This document shows positions 47,929 to 56,536 of a DNA stretch of 64,000 nucleotides, piece after piece. Numbering within the stretch: the stretch's first letter is position 1; the number at the start of each line of letters is the position of its first letter. This DNA comes from Nocardioides salarius. Its GTDB lineage: Bacteria; Actinomycetota; Actinomycetes; Propionibacteriales; Nocardioidaceae. Where the stretch lies: the NCBI RefSeq assembly GCF_016907435.1, contig NZ_JAFBBZ010000001.1:3100001-3164000 (forward strand), in the 5' to 3' direction. The translations under genes and the position numbers were made by a program. Below the pieces are notes generated by a model. The model ran no database searches, had not been told where the DNA came from, and was given only the letters and a program-made list of their open reading frames with translations.

Positions 47929-48660
47929 ATGACGGCGAGCACCCAGCTGGACGACGCGGACGCGCTGCTGACGGTCGACGAGCTGGCCGCCGCCGTCGGG
48001 CTCACGGTGCGCACCACCCGCTACTACGCCAGCCTCGGGCTGCTGCCCCCGCCGCTGCGCCGGGGCCGGGTCGCCTACTACGACAGCGTGCACCGCGCCC
48101 GGCTCGAGCTGGTGCGCGCGCTGCAGGAGCACGGCTTCACCCTCCAGGCCATCGAGCGGTACGTCGCCTCGGTGCCGGCCGAGGCGGGCGTCGAGGAGCT
48201 GGCGATGCAGCGGGCGATGCTGACCTCGTGGACCTCGCAGGTGCCCGAGGAGCTCGACCGCACCGAGCTCGACGCCCGGGCCGGGCGCTCGCTGGGCGAG
48301 GAGGACCTCGGGCTGCTGGAGCGCCTGGCGCTGCTCGACCCGGTCGAGGGTGGTCGCTACCGGGTGATGCCCAACCTGCAGATCGGCCTCGACCTGCTCG
48401 CCCTCGACGTGCCCCCCGAGAGCGTGGGCGCCGCCGGCGACGCGATCACCCGGCACATGACCGCCCTGGCCGAGGAGCTCACCGACATCCTGCGCAGCGG
48501 CCTGCTGGCGCCGTACCGCAGCGGCGAGCACAGCCCGGCCGAGGCCGAGCGGATCGAGCGCACGCTGCCGCAGCTGCGCCGGCTGACCCTCGAGTCGGTG
48601 GTGGCCGGCTTCCAGCGCGCCGCCAACGCCGTCATCACCCGCTCGCTGGCCCGCGACTGA
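47929..48660 (+). CDS. MerR-family transcriptional regulator
   Basis: A 243-residue regulator. The MerR helix-turn-helix is at about 14-80 (LTVDELAAAVGLTVRTTRYYASLGLLPPPL, GRVAYYDSVHRARLELVRAL). The C-terminal region (about 100-243) is long and helical, without cysteine metal ligands, so it is of the ligand-binding or acyl-CoA-responsive kind rather than metal-sensing. It is divergent from the acyl-CoA dehydrogenase, with a dyad between, and so probably regulates that gene and itself. Effector unknown. Confidence 0.9.
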   Translation: MTASTQLDDADALLTVDELAAAVGLTVRTTRYYASLGLLPPPLRRGRVAYYDSVHRARLELVRALQEHGFTLQAIERYVASVPAEAGVEELAMQRAMLTSWTSQVPEELDRTELDARAGRSLGEEDLGLLERLALLDPVEGGRYRVMPNLQIGLDLLALDVPPESVGAAGDAITRHMTALAEELTDILRSGLLAPYRSGEHSPAEAERIERTLPQLRRLTLESVVAGFQRAANAVITRSLARD

Positions 48661-48676
48661 GGGTCGGCGCGCACGC

Positions 48677-49336
48677 TCAGCGTCGCATCGCCCTGCGGGC
48701 CAGCCGGTTGCCGCCGAACTGGACCAGCTGGACGAAGGCGATGATCACCAGCACCGCGGCCCAGGTCACCAGCGGGTCGAACTGGCGGTAGCCGTAGGTC
48801 AGGGCGAAGGCGCCCAGCCCGCCACCACCGACCACGCCGGCGATCGCGGTCATGTCGACGATCGCGACCAGCACGAAGGTGTAGCCCAGGACGAGCGGCC
48901 CCAGCGCCTCGGGCAGCAGCACGGTCAGGATCGTGCGCAGCCGACCGGCGCCCATCGCGCGCGAGGCCTCGATGACGCCGGGGTCGACCGAGACGAGGTT
49001 CTGCTCGACGATCCGGCTGATGCCGAAGGTCGCTGCCAGCGAGAGGGCGAAGATGATCGCCCGGTTGCCGATCCCGATGCCGACGACCAGGCGCGCCAGG
49101 GGTTGCGCGGCGGCGATGAAGATGACGAAGGGGATCGGCCGGAAGAAGTTGACGACCAGGTTGAGGCCGACGTGCACCACGCGGTTGGGCGTGATGCCGC
49201 CGGCGCGGGTCGTGTAGAGCAGCGTGCCGAGCAGCAGTCCTCCCGTGCCACCGATGCCGAGGGTGATGGCGACGATGTAGAGCGTCTCCAGTGCCGCCTC
49301 GAGGAAGAGGGAGTCGAGCTCGATCAGGCGGTCCAT
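48677..49336 (-). CDS. metI: Methionine ABC transporter permease MetI
   Basis: A 219-residue permease with five helices. The family motif is VDPGVIEASRAMGAGRLRTILTVLLPEALGPLVLGY, containing the EASRAMGA loop that docks with MetN. Other features are FFRPIPFVIFIAAAQPL and the ITMVAIVDMTAIAGVVGGGGLGAFALTYGYRQF-type segment, all typical of MetI. Start codon overlaps the metN stop. Last gene of metQNI; convergent with the MerR gene, 16 bp apart. Confidence 0.95.
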   Translation of the reverse strand: MDRLIELDSLFLEAALETLYIVAITLGIGGTGGLLLGTLLYTTRAGGITPNRVVHVGLNLVVNFFRPIPFVIFIAAAQPLARLVVGIGIGNRAIIFALSLAATFGISRIVEQNLVSVDPGVIEASRAMGAGRLRTILTVLLPEALGPLVLGYTFVLVAIVDMTAIAGVVGGGGLGAFALTYGYRQFDPLVTWAAVLVIIAFVQLVQFGGNRLARRAMRR

Positions 49337-50406
49337 CAGGACGCCTCCTTCCCGGTGCGCGCGGGGGGCTCGGTGACCTCGGCCAGCGTGGCGACGTGCG
49401 CGAGCGCGCCGGCCACGGCAGCGTCGTCGCCGGTGAGGGTGAGGGTCAGGTGGCCGAAGGTGCGGCCGCGGACGTCCTCGACCCCGCCGTGCACGAGCTC
49501 GAAGGCCACGCTTCGCTCGATGAAGGCGGCGAAGACGTCGGCGGGCGAGGCGTGCTCGTCACGGAAGGAGAGCGTGACCATCCGCCCCGGGTGCCGCTCG
49601 CGCAGCCGCTCCAGGGCCCGCGGCGGCGGGCCCTTCTCCACCAGAGTGCTGACGAAGCGCTGGGTGGCGGGGTGCTGCGGGGAGGCGAAGACGTCGTAGG
49701 TGTCGCCGAGCTCGACGACGCGCCCGGCCTCCATCACCGCGACGCGGTGGGCCAGCGAGCGCACCACCTCCATCTCGTGGGTGATCAGCACGACGGTCAG
49801 CCCGAGTTCCTCGTTGACCCGGCGCAGCAGCGCCAGCACCTCGCTGGTGGTCTGCGGGTCCAGCGCGCTGGTCGGCTCGTCGGCCAGCAGGATGCGCGGG
49901 TTGGTCGCCAGCGCCCGAGCGATCCCCACCCGCTGCTTCTGCCCGCCCGAGAGCTGCTCGACGTGGGTGTGCGCCTTGTCGGCGAGGCCGACGAAGTGCA
50001 GCAGCTCGGAGATCCGTGCCCGGTGCTGCTCCCGGGGCACGCCGGCGACCTGCAGCGGGTAGGCGATGTTGCCCCACACGGTGCGCGAGGAGAAGAGGTT
50101 GAACTGCTGGAAGATCATCCCGATGTCGCGGCGCACCTCGCGCAGGGCGCGCTCCGACAACGAGCTGACCTCGCGGCCGGCGACGGTGACGGTGCCGCTC
50201 GTGGGCCGGTCGAGGGCGTTGACCAGGCGCAGCAGGGTCGACTTGCCGGCCCCGGAGTAGCCCACCACCCCGAGCACCTCGCCCTCGGCCACGTCGAGGT
50301 CGACGTGGTCGAGGGCGTGCACCGGCGCCCCGCGCCGGGAGGCGGCGGGGAAGGTGCGGCTCACGTCCGACAAGCGGATGAGCGGGGCGCTGGACGTGCC
50401 GGTCAC
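49336..50406 (-). CDS. metN: Methionine ABC transporter ATP-binding protein MetN
   Basis: A 356-residue ATPase. Walker A GYSGAGKST, Q-loop IFQQFNLFSSRTVWGNI, signature LSGGQKQRV, Walker B ILLADEPTSALD, switch His LITHEMEVV. The C-terminal region (about 255-345) is the NIL domain, which binds methionine and inhibits transport when methionine is high (trans-inhibition). GTG 50406 is 7 nt after the metQ stop. In the MetNIQ complex it powers uptake of methionine. Confidence 0.95.
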   Translation of the reverse strand: MTGTSSAPLIRLSDVSRTFPAASRRGAPVHALDHVDLDVAEGEVLGVVGYSGAGKSTLLRLVNALDRPTSGTVTVAGREVSSLSERALREVRRDIGMIFQQFNLFSSRTVWGNIAYPLQVAGVPREQHRARISELLHFVGLADKAHTHVEQLSGGQKQRVGIARALATNPRILLADEPTSALDPQTTSEVLALLRRVNEELGLTVVLITHEMEVVRSLAHRVAVMEAGRVVELGDTYDVFASPQHPATQRFVSTLVEKGPPPRALERLRERHPGRMVTLSFRDEHASPADVFAAFIERSVAFELVHGGVEDVRGRTFGHLTLTLTGDDAAVAGALAHVATLAEVTEPPARTGKEAS

Positions 50407-50413
50407 GCTGCGG

Positions 50414-51373
50414 TCAGCCCTGCTGGTCGCGGGTGTCGGCCTCGACCTCGGCCAGGATGGCCCGCAGGTCGTCGACGGGGGTGTCGAGCATGACGGCGGT
50501 GCCGCCCGAGACCTCGACGACGCCCTCCTGCACGGCCTGGGTCTCCTGGTAGATCTCCACCAGGCGCTGGTACGTCGGGTCGTCGAGGTCGTCGGCCTGC
50601 GCGGCGAAGACGTTGGCGTAGGGCAGCGCCTTGGCGTCGTCGGGGTCGTCCTGGGCCAGGGCGTCGTCGAAGTCGAGGCCGGCGCGCTCCACGAAGTCGT
50701 TGTTGACCACGGCGCCGGCGAGGTCGTCGAGCGAGGTCGCGGTCAGCGCCGCGTCGAGCGCCTCGACCTCCACGCGGGAGGCCGCGGTGTCGATGTCGGC
50801 GAGGTCGGAGAAGATCGTCCCGCCGCTCTTGAGCTCGATCAGGCCGGCCGACTGCAGCAGCACCAGGGCGCGGGCCTGGTTGCTGGCGTCGTTGGGCACC
50901 GCCACGGTCGCGCCGTCGGGGATCTCCTCCACCGCGTCGTACTGCTTGGAGTGCAGGCCGAGGGGGTAGATCGCGGTGGCGCCGATGGGCTGCAGGTCGT
51001 CGCCGCTGGCGATGTTGTAGTCGGCGAGGAAGACGATGTGCTGGAACTGGTTGAGGTCGAGCTCGCCCTCGGAGACGGCCGGGTTGGGCTGGTTGTAGTC
51101 GGCGAAGTCGACGACCTCGACGTCGATGCCCTCGTCCTCGGCGGCCTGCTCGTAGGTGGCCCAGTAGGGGTCGCTGGCGCCCACGACGCCGATGCGCACG
51201 GTCTCACCGGCCGTGGGGGAGTCGTCGTCGCCGCCGGTGGCGGCGACCACGACCCCGGCGACGACCGCCAGCGCCACGAGCGAGGCCAGCACGAACGGCC
51301 AACGGCGCCGGTTCGGCGCCTCGACGAGGTCGGGGCCGGTCGAGGAGGAGGGGATGGGGGAGGAGTCAGGCAC
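50414..51373 (-). CDS. metQ: MetQ/NlpA-family binding protein with membrane anchor
   Basis: A 319-residue NlpA-type binding protein: IGVVGASDPYWATYEQAAED, NQPNPAVSEGELDLNQFQHIVFL, YPLGLHSKQYDAVEEIPDGATVAVPNDASNQARALVLL, all diagnostic. It has no cysteine near the N-terminus, so there is no lipobox; instead a basic patch (NRRRW) and a hydrophobic helix (about 25-46) suggest an uncleaved membrane anchor. GTG 51373 is used. First gene of metQNI. The 190 bp upstream before the repeat array show no SAM-riboswitch pattern that I can recognise. Confidence 0.93.
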   Translation of the reverse strand: MPDSSPIPSSSTGPDLVEAPNRRRWPFVLASLVALAVVAGVVVAATGGDDDSPTAGETVRIGVVGASDPYWATYEQAAEDEGIDVEVVDFADYNQPNPAVSEGELDLNQFQHIVFLADYNIASGDDLQPIGATAIYPLGLHSKQYDAVEEIPDGATVAVPNDASNQARALVLLQSAGLIELKSGGTIFSDLADIDTAASRVEVEALDAALTATSLDDLAGAVVNNDFVERAGLDFDDALAQDDPDDAKALPYANVFAAQADDLDDPTYQRLVEIYQETQAVQEGVVEVSGGTAVMLDTPVDDLRAILAEVEADTRDQQG

Positions 51374-51565
51374 GAGAGGTGACCTTCCGGGTCAGCGACG
51401 GGGAACGTGGCTACAACAGGTGTGGGCCCACGGCATTCCGGTTCCGGGCCACGCAGGGCCGTCATGTGCGTCACACGAGCAGGGGGTCGAGCACCAGGTG
51501 GGCGGACATCGCCGGGTCCTGTCCCTCCCGCGAGCTGGGCAGCCGTCGAGTGCTCGACCCTCGTT

Positions 51566-52410
51566 GGTCGAGCAGTGACGAGCGCCAGCGAGGAGCGTCG
51601 CCGAGACCGGGTGAGGTGCCCACGTGCCGTACGCCGGGTGGTTGCGGGGTCTCGGCGTCGCTCGAGCCTTCGGCCCTCGCTGCTCGACAACGACCGCCGT
51701 TGGTCGAGCAGTGACGAGCGCCAGCGAGGAGCGTCGCCGAGACCGGGTGAGGTGCCCACGTGCCGTACGCCGGGTGGTTGCGGGGTCTCGGCGTCGCTCG
51801 AGCCTTCGGCCCTTGCTGCTCGACCAACGACCGCCGTTGGTCGAGCAGTGACGAGCGCCAGCGAGGAGCGTCGCCGAGACCGGGTGAGGTGCCCACGTGC
51901 CGTACGCCGGGTGGTTGCGGGGTCTCGGCGTCGCTCGAGCCTTCGGCCCTTGCTGCTCGACCAACGACCGCCGTTGGTCGAGCAGTGACGAGCGCCAGCG
52001 AGGAGCGTCGCCGAGACCGGGTGAGGTGCCTACGCGCCGTACGCCGGGTGGTAGCGGGGTCTCGGCGTCACTCGAGCCTTCGGCCCTCGCTGCTCGACCA
52101 ACGGTGCTTGCTGGTCGAGCAGTGACGAGCGCCAGCGAGGAGCGTCGCCGAGACCCGGTGAGTGACGTGCTCGCCGTACGCCGGGTGGTTGCGGGGTCTC
52201 GGCGTCGCTCGAGCCTTCGGCCCTCGTTGCTCGACCAACGACCGCCGTTGGTCGAGCAGTGACGAGCGCCAGCGAGGAACGACGCCGAGACCCAGCGAGC
52301 ACCACACCCGCCGTACGCCATGAGGTCACCGGGTCTCGGCGTCGCTCGAGCCTTCGGCCCTCACTGCTCGACCAACGGTGCTTGCTGGTCGAGCAGTGAC
52401 GAGACCCTGC
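51566..52410. repeat. Array of six 136/137-bp palindromic repeats plus a partial seventh
   Basis: Units begin with GGTCGAGCAGTGACGAG at 51566, 51702, 51839, 51976, 52113, 52250 and (truncated) 52387. Each unit is a 43-nt left arm ending GTCGCCGAGACC, about 37 nt of spacer, and a right arm starting GGTCTCGGCG and ending CTGCTCGACC. Arms pair with each other within a unit. Adjacent units also form CTGCTCGACCAACG / CGTTGGTCGAGCAG with a 5-nt loop across most junctions. Units differ at a few positions. Long frames in the array are not genes. It fills the gap between divergent metQ and the epimerase gene. Confidence 0.95.
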
Positions 52411-52451
52411 GGGGGAGGGGCGGCCTTCGTGGGCCTGGTTGGCTGGCGGGC

Positions 52452-53354
52452 ATGCGCATCCTCTTCACCGGCGGCAGCGGCAAGGCCGGCCGCCACGTCG
52501 CCCCGTTCCTCGCCGACCAGGGCCACCAGGTCACCAACGCCGACCTGGTGCCGCTCGACCACCCGGGGGTGGCCGACCTCCGGGTCGACCTGACCGACGC
52601 GGGCTCGACCTACTCGGCGCTGGCCGGGCTGGCGACCTTCGACGAGCTCGACCTGCCCGAGAAGCCGGCGTACGACGCGGTGGTGCACTTCGCCGCGGTG
52701 CCGCGCATCCTGCTCACCGACGACGCGACGACGTACGCGACCAACGTGCTGAGCACCTACAACGTGCTGGAGGCCGCGACCCGGCTGGGCGTGCGCAAGG
52801 TGGTCTTCGCCTCGTCGGAGACGACGTACGGCATCTGCTTCGCGCAGGGCGAGCGGCGCCCCCTCTACGTGCCGCTCGACGAGGAGCACCCCACCGTGCC
52901 GGAGGACTCCTACGCGATGTCGAAGGTGGCCAACGAGGTGACCGCGCGCTCGTTCCAGGCCCGCACCGGCGCCGACGTCTACGGGCTGCGGATCAACAAC
53001 GTCATCGAGCCCCACGAGTACGCCGAGATGTTCCCGGCCTTCCTCGAGGACCCCTCGCTGCGCCGGCGCAACGTCTTCGCCTACATCGACACCCGCGACC
53101 TGGGCCAGATGGTCCAGCGCTGCCTGGGGACCGACGGGCTGGGCTACGAGGTCTTCAACGTCGCCAACGCCGACATGTCGGTCGCCGCGACCACCGACGA
53201 GGTGCGCGAGCGCTTCTACGACGGCGTCGAGCAGCGCGGGGAGATGGGGCGCGACGAGACCTTCTACTCCATCGACAAGGCGCGCCGGCTGCTCGGCTAC
53301 GAGCCGCAGCACTCGTGGCGCGACGTGCTGGCCGACCCGGGGGCGTCCTCGTGA
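52452..53354 (+). CDS. NAD-dependent epimerase/dehydratase family protein
   Basis: A 300-residue extended short-chain dehydrogenase. The nucleotide-binding FTGGSGKAGRHVAPFLADQG (GxxGxxG) starts at residue 4; VVHFAAVPRI and VFASSETTYG follow, then the catalytic YAMSK (Tyr-x3-Lys). The C-terminal part (DTRDLGQMVQRCL, ARRLLGYEPQHSWRD) fits nucleotide-sugar epimerases/reductases. ATG 52452 is the family start, 41 bp after the last repeat unit. The next gene overlaps its stop (GTGA). Substrate not deduced. Confidence 0.9.
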   Translation: MRILFTGGSGKAGRHVAPFLADQGHQVTNADLVPLDHPGVADLRVDLTDAGSTYSALAGLATFDELDLPEKPAYDAVVHFAAVPRILLTDDATTYATNVLSTYNVLEAATRLGVRKVVFASSETTYGICFAQGERRPLYVPLDEEHPTVPEDSYAMSKVANEVTARSFQARTGADVYGLRINNVIEPHEYAEMFPAFLEDPSLRRRNVFAYIDTRDLGQMVQRCLGTDGLGYEVFNVANADMSVAATTDEVRERFYDGVEQRGEMGRDETFYSIDKARRLLGYEPQHSWRDVLADPGASS

Positions 53355-53500
53355 CGCAGCTCGAGGAGCGCGTGGCCCCGTGCGAGCGGTGCGGCCGTCC
53401 GGTCGGCGCCGAGCGGTTGGCGGCGCTGCCGCGGGCGACCACCTGCATCGCGTGCGCCAGCCTGCGCAAGCGTCCCTCGCGGGGCCAGACCTGCTCCTGA
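53351..53500 (+). CDS. Small DksA/TraR-like C4 zinc-finger protein (49 aa)
   Basis: A 49-residue protein, (V)TQLEERVAPCERCGRPVGAE with a second pair CIAC, giving C-x2-C ... C-x2-C as in the DksA/TraR zinc finger (CERCGRPVGAERLAALPRAT-type). Its GTG overlaps the epimerase stop by 4 bp, so it is translationally coupled. It lacks the coiled-coil needed to enter the RNA polymerase channel as true DksA does, so it may be a zinc-finger adaptor or small regulator. The match of the four cysteines is clear; the function is inference. Confidence 0.75.
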   Translation: MTQLEERVAPCERCGRPVGAERLAALPRATTCIACASLRKRPSRGQTCS

Positions 53501-53587
53501 ACCGGCGCGGCGTGCGGGACCGGCCCAGTCGTCCGACCCGTGCCCTCTCATCCCCCCGGGGGTACTCTTGAGGGTCATCACGAACGG

Positions 53588-54070
53588 ATGGACGGTTCCA
53601 TGTGGTGGTTGCTCTGGCTGGTAGCGGCGGTGGTGCTCGGCGCGGCGGAGTTCGTCACGCTGACGCTGTTCCTCGGCCTGCTGGCGGGCGCGTCGCTGGT
53701 CGCCGCGGTGGCCGCCGGCCTCGGTGCCTCGGTGCCCGTGCAGCTGCTGGTCTTCGCCCTCACCGGCGGGGTGGGCCTGGCTGCGGTCCGGCCGATCGCC
53801 AGGCGCAACCTGACGCTGCCGCCGCCCTCGCGCGAGGGCAGCGACGCCCTCGTCGGACGCTCCGCGCTGGTCACCCGCGAGGTCACCGCCGACGGAGGCC
53901 TGGTGCACCTGTCGGGCGAGGACTGGTCGGCGCGGGCCTTCGACGAGGACCTGGTGATCCCGCCCGGCGTCCGGGTCGACGTCTTCGGGATCGAGGGCGC
54001 GACCGCCGTGGTCCATCCGCGTGACCCGCTGCCGGACCAGCTGCGGGAGCCCGACCCCCTGGAGGAGTGA
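53588..54070 (+). CDS. NfeD-family membrane protein
   Basis: A 160-residue protein with two or three membrane helices (WWLLWLVAAVVLGAAEFVTL, LGLLAGASLVAAVAAGLGAS, VQLLVFALTGGVGLAAVRPI), then a C-terminal OB-fold (about 90-150; GRSALVTREVTADGGLVHLSGEDWSARA). This is the NfeD family, whose genes accompany SPFH proteins. A TACTCT box (53563-53568) gives a short leader; ATG 53588 is used, ATG 53600 is possible. Followed at once by the SPFH gene, a conserved pairing. Confidence 0.9.
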   Translation: MDGSMWWLLWLVAAVVLGAAEFVTLTLFLGLLAGASLVAAVAAGLGASVPVQLLVFALTGGVGLAAVRPIARRNLTLPPPSREGSDALVGRSALVTREVTADGGLVHLSGEDWSARAFDEDLVIPPGVRVDVFGIEGATAVVHPRDPLPDQLREPDPLEE

Positions 54071-54075
54071 GTGCC

Positions 54076-55122
54076 GTGGACCTGCTCGTGCCGATCGCCG
54101 TCCTGGCCGCCCTGGTCGTCTTCGTGGTCGCCTCGGCGATCCGGATCGTGCCGCAGGCGCGCCGCTACAACATCGAGAGGTTCGGTCGCTACCAGCGCAC
54201 CCTGCAACCCGGCCTCAACCTGATCATCCCGCTCGTCGACCGGGTCAACACCAAGCTCGACGTCCGCGAGCACGTCTACTCCTCCGACCCCAAGCCGGTC
54301 ATCACCGAGGACAACCTCGTGGTCGCCATCGACACGGTGCTCTACTACCAGATCACCGACCCGCGGGCGGCGGCGTACGAGGTGGCCGACTACCTGCAGG
54401 CCATCGACCACCTGACCGTCACCACGCTGCGCAACCTGATCGGCTCGATGGACCTCGAGAGCACCCTGACCTCGCGCGAGACCATCAACACCCGGCTGCG
54501 CGAGGTGCTCGACGAGGCCACCGGCCGGTGGGGCATCCGGGTCAACCGCGTGGAGATCAAGGCCATCGACCCGCCGACCAACATCAAGGAGGCGATGGAG
54601 AAGCAGATGCGCGCCGAGCGCGACAAGCGCGCCGCGATCCTGCACGCCGAGGGTGAGCGGCAGGCGCTGATCCTGACCGCGGAGGGCACCCGCAACAAGC
54701 TGATCCTCGAGGCCGAGGGCCGCCAGCAGGCCACCATCCTCGAGGCGGACGGCGAGGCGAAGGCGCTCGAGCGCGTCTTCCAGTCGGTGCACGCCAACGA
54801 CGCCGACCCCAAGGTGCTGGCCTACAAGTACCTCGAGATGCTGCCGCGGCTCGCCGAGGGCGGCAACAGCTTCTTCGTGATCCCCGGGGAGCTCACCGAG
54901 GCGGTCCGGACCGTGACGTCGGCGTTCGCCCCCGAGCACGGGCCCGAGCCCGGGGTCGGCCAGGACCGCCGGGCGCCGGCGCGACCCGTGCGCGAGCCGG
55001 CGCAGCGCATCGGCCCGGTGGCCCGGCCGCAGGCCATCGAGGCCGAGGCGGCCCGGGCGGCCGAGCTGGCCCGTGCCGCGGCCGACGAGGCGAAGAACGA
55101 GGTCGAGCGCGCCACCCTGTGA
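54076..55122 (+). CDS. SPFH/Band-7 family membrane protein
   Basis: A 348-residue stomatin/prohibitin-type protein. One N-terminal helix (LLVPIAVLAALVVFVVASAI), the SPFH domain (about 25-215; RRYNIERFGRYQRTLQPGLNLIIP, VNRVEIKAIDPPTNIKEAMEKQMRAERDKR), a coiled coil with repeated EGE/EAEG segments (about 190-240), and an Ala/Glu-rich tail. It forms large oligomers in membrane microdomains and works with NfeD. GTG 54076 lies 8 nt after GGAGGAG; the overlapping GTG 54067 is the alternative. Confidence 0.92.
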   Translation: MDLLVPIAVLAALVVFVVASAIRIVPQARRYNIERFGRYQRTLQPGLNLIIPLVDRVNTKLDVREHVYSSDPKPVITEDNLVVAIDTVLYYQITDPRAAAYEVADYLQAIDHLTVTTLRNLIGSMDLESTLTSRETINTRLREVLDEATGRWGIRVNRVEIKAIDPPTNIKEAMEKQMRAERDKRAAILHAEGERQALILTAEGTRNKLILEAEGRQQATILEADGEAKALERVFQSVHANDADPKVLAYKYLEMLPRLAEGGNSFFVIPGELTEAVRTVTSAFAPEHGPEPGVGQDRRAPARPVREPAQRIGPVARPQAIEAEAARAAELARAAADEAKNEVERATL

Positions 55123-55125
55123 CGC

Positions 55126-55626
55126 TCAGTCGGTCCAGCTGCGGTGCAGGGCGCGCGGCAGCGCCCACACGCCGCGCTCGGTCAGCCGCTCCTGGTCGTC
55201 GAGCACGCCGAGGGCCCGCCAGCGCGGTGCCAGGTGGTCCAGCGCCGCCGCCATGACCGCGAGGTGGCCGTCGGGGTCCTCGATCTCCCCGTCCACCTCG
55301 TCGAGGGCGACCACGTCGGCCTGCACCTGGGCCGCGTCGAGGTCGCTGCCGGGGCCGCGGCGTACGACGCCCAGGGCCAGGCCGAGCCAGTCGACGTGCT
55401 GCAGGGCCATCACCGCGGCCAGCGACTCCACCTCGTCGTCGCCTGGCAGCTCCGACGGCGAGATGGTGTCGACGAGCTCGTCGAGCCACACGGCCCTGTC
55501 GTCGGGGACGTCCTCGACGCCGGGCACTCGCTCCGCGAGGTAGCGCGCGGCCTCGCGGTCCACCGCCGCCCACTCCTCGAGCCAGGCGTCGGACTCCTCG
55601 TCGCTGGGGACCCAGTCGTCGGTCAT
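55126..55626 (-). CDS. Acidic hypothetical protein
   Basis: A 166-residue, strongly acidic soluble protein (MTDDWVPSDEESDAWLEEWA, DELVDTISPSELPGDDEVES). It lacks signal peptide, membrane helix and cysteine. The WALPRAL C-terminus and mainly helical composition are its only visible traits. It ends 3 bp from the converging SPFH gene. A TAGCGT box 6 nt before ATG 55626 suggests a leaderless mRNA. No family recognised. Confidence 0.75.
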   Translation of the reverse strand: MTDDWVPSDEESDAWLEEWAAVDREAARYLAERVPGVEDVPDDRAVWLDELVDTISPSELPGDDEVESLAAVMALQHVDWLGLALGVVRRGPGSDLDAAQVQADVVALDEVDGEIEDPDGHLAVMAAALDHLAPRWRALGVLDDQERLTERGVWALPRALHRSWTD

Positions 55627-55632
55627 GGGACG

Positions 55633-55638
55633 ACGCTA
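55633..55638 (-). promoter_or_regulatory. -10 box for the acidic protein gene
   Basis: Minus-strand TAGCGT, 6 nt before ATG 55626: leaderless. Confidence 0.55.
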
Positions 55639-55736
55639 GCGCGACTCGGGGTCGGGACGCACCGTCCGACGCGAGCTCTTCCGCGGGAGGGTGGCCAGCG
55701 CGCAGACTGGGGTGACGAGACGGGGAGGTGCGGCGA

Positions 55737-56435
55737 GTGCGAGCAGCGGTGGAACGTGGGAAGGGGGCCGGCGGGCTCGGCGCGGCGGTGCTCCTCGTCG
55801 TCGCCGGGGCGTTGCTGGTGGCGGCGTCGTGGCAGCGCTGGGCCGACGTCTGCGGGTGGGGCGAGAGCGGGAGCACGGCGTGCCTGGAGCGGCAGGACCA
55901 CCGCTTCGACGTCGTGGTGCCCGGAGCGCCGTGGGAGCCCGTCGGGGCGGCCGCCCAGCTGGCGGGTGGGTCGCTGCTGGTCCTCGCCGCCGCCCTCGTG
56001 CTGCTGCCGTGGGCCCTCGTGGGGCGTCGGCCGGATGCCGTCACCGCCGCCGCGACCCTCGCGGGCGCGCTGGGCACGGCGGCCGTCGGCGTCGCCACCC
56101 TCCGCTCCGGGCTCACCGGTGATCTCGTCGACCCGGTCGGCGGGGGCGTCGCGGCCGCGGCGTGGGTGCTGCTGCCTCCTGCGGTGGCGGTGCGGCTGGC
56201 GATCTCGGCGCGCGGGCCACGACTCGCCGCCGCGGTCCTGCTGGTGCTCGCCGCCCCGCTCGTGGCGGCGTTCTCCTACGCGGTCGGGCCCTACGACGCC
56301 CAGCCGTGGTGGGAGGCGGTCTCGGGCGTGCTCCTGGTCGGCGCCGGCCTGTGCCTGCTCACGGCTGACGTCGCCCGGCGCAGCCGCGGTGGGCGGGGGA
56401 GAGTGCGGTCCCGCGAGCTCGACCACGCCGTGTGA
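55737..56435 (+). CDS. Polytopic membrane protein of unknown function
   Basis: A 232-residue protein with about six hydrophobic helices, among them LGAAVLLVVAGALLVAASW, SLLVLAAALVLLPWALV and LAAAVLLVLAAPLVAAFSYAV. The extracytoplasmic loop after helix 1 holds a Cys pair (ADVCGWGESGSTACLE). The tail is basic (RRSRGGRGRVRSREL). GTG 55737 lies 8 nt after GGGGAGG; GTG 55728 overlaps that site. Divergent from the acidic protein gene. No family recognised. Confidence 0.7.
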   Translation: MRAAVERGKGAGGLGAAVLLVVAGALLVAASWQRWADVCGWGESGSTACLERQDHRFDVVVPGAPWEPVGAAAQLAGGSLLVLAAALVLLPWALVGRRPDAVTAAATLAGALGTAAVGVATLRSGLTGDLVDPVGGGVAAAAWVLLPPAVAVRLAISARGPRLAAAVLLVLAAPLVAAFSYAVGPYDAQPWWEAVSGVLLVGAGLCLLTADVARRSRGGRGRVRSRELDHAV

Positions 56436-56536
56436 GCAGGCCGGCGACCTGACCGACGGCCTGGCGCGTGGAGGGCGGCACGCCAACAGCCGCGACCCCG
56501 TGCGCTGGTCCCGGTGCTCCCGTGGAGGATGGGAGG

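Noticed and set aside
51374-51560. SAM riboswitch upstream of metQ
   Set aside because: I could not find the conserved core of SAM-I, SAM-II or SAM-IV on the minus strand; only weak inverted repeats are seen. A covariance search would settle it.
51392-52329. Several 70-309-codon frames inside the 137-bp repeat array
   Set aside because: The repeat unit lacks stop codons in several frames, so periodic pseudo-proteins appear on both strands; no ribosome-binding site or conserved domain.
51566-52410. CRISPR array
   Set aside because: Units are 136/137 bp with near-identical spacers and large internal palindromes, not 25-40-bp repeats with unique spacers, and no cas gene is nearby.
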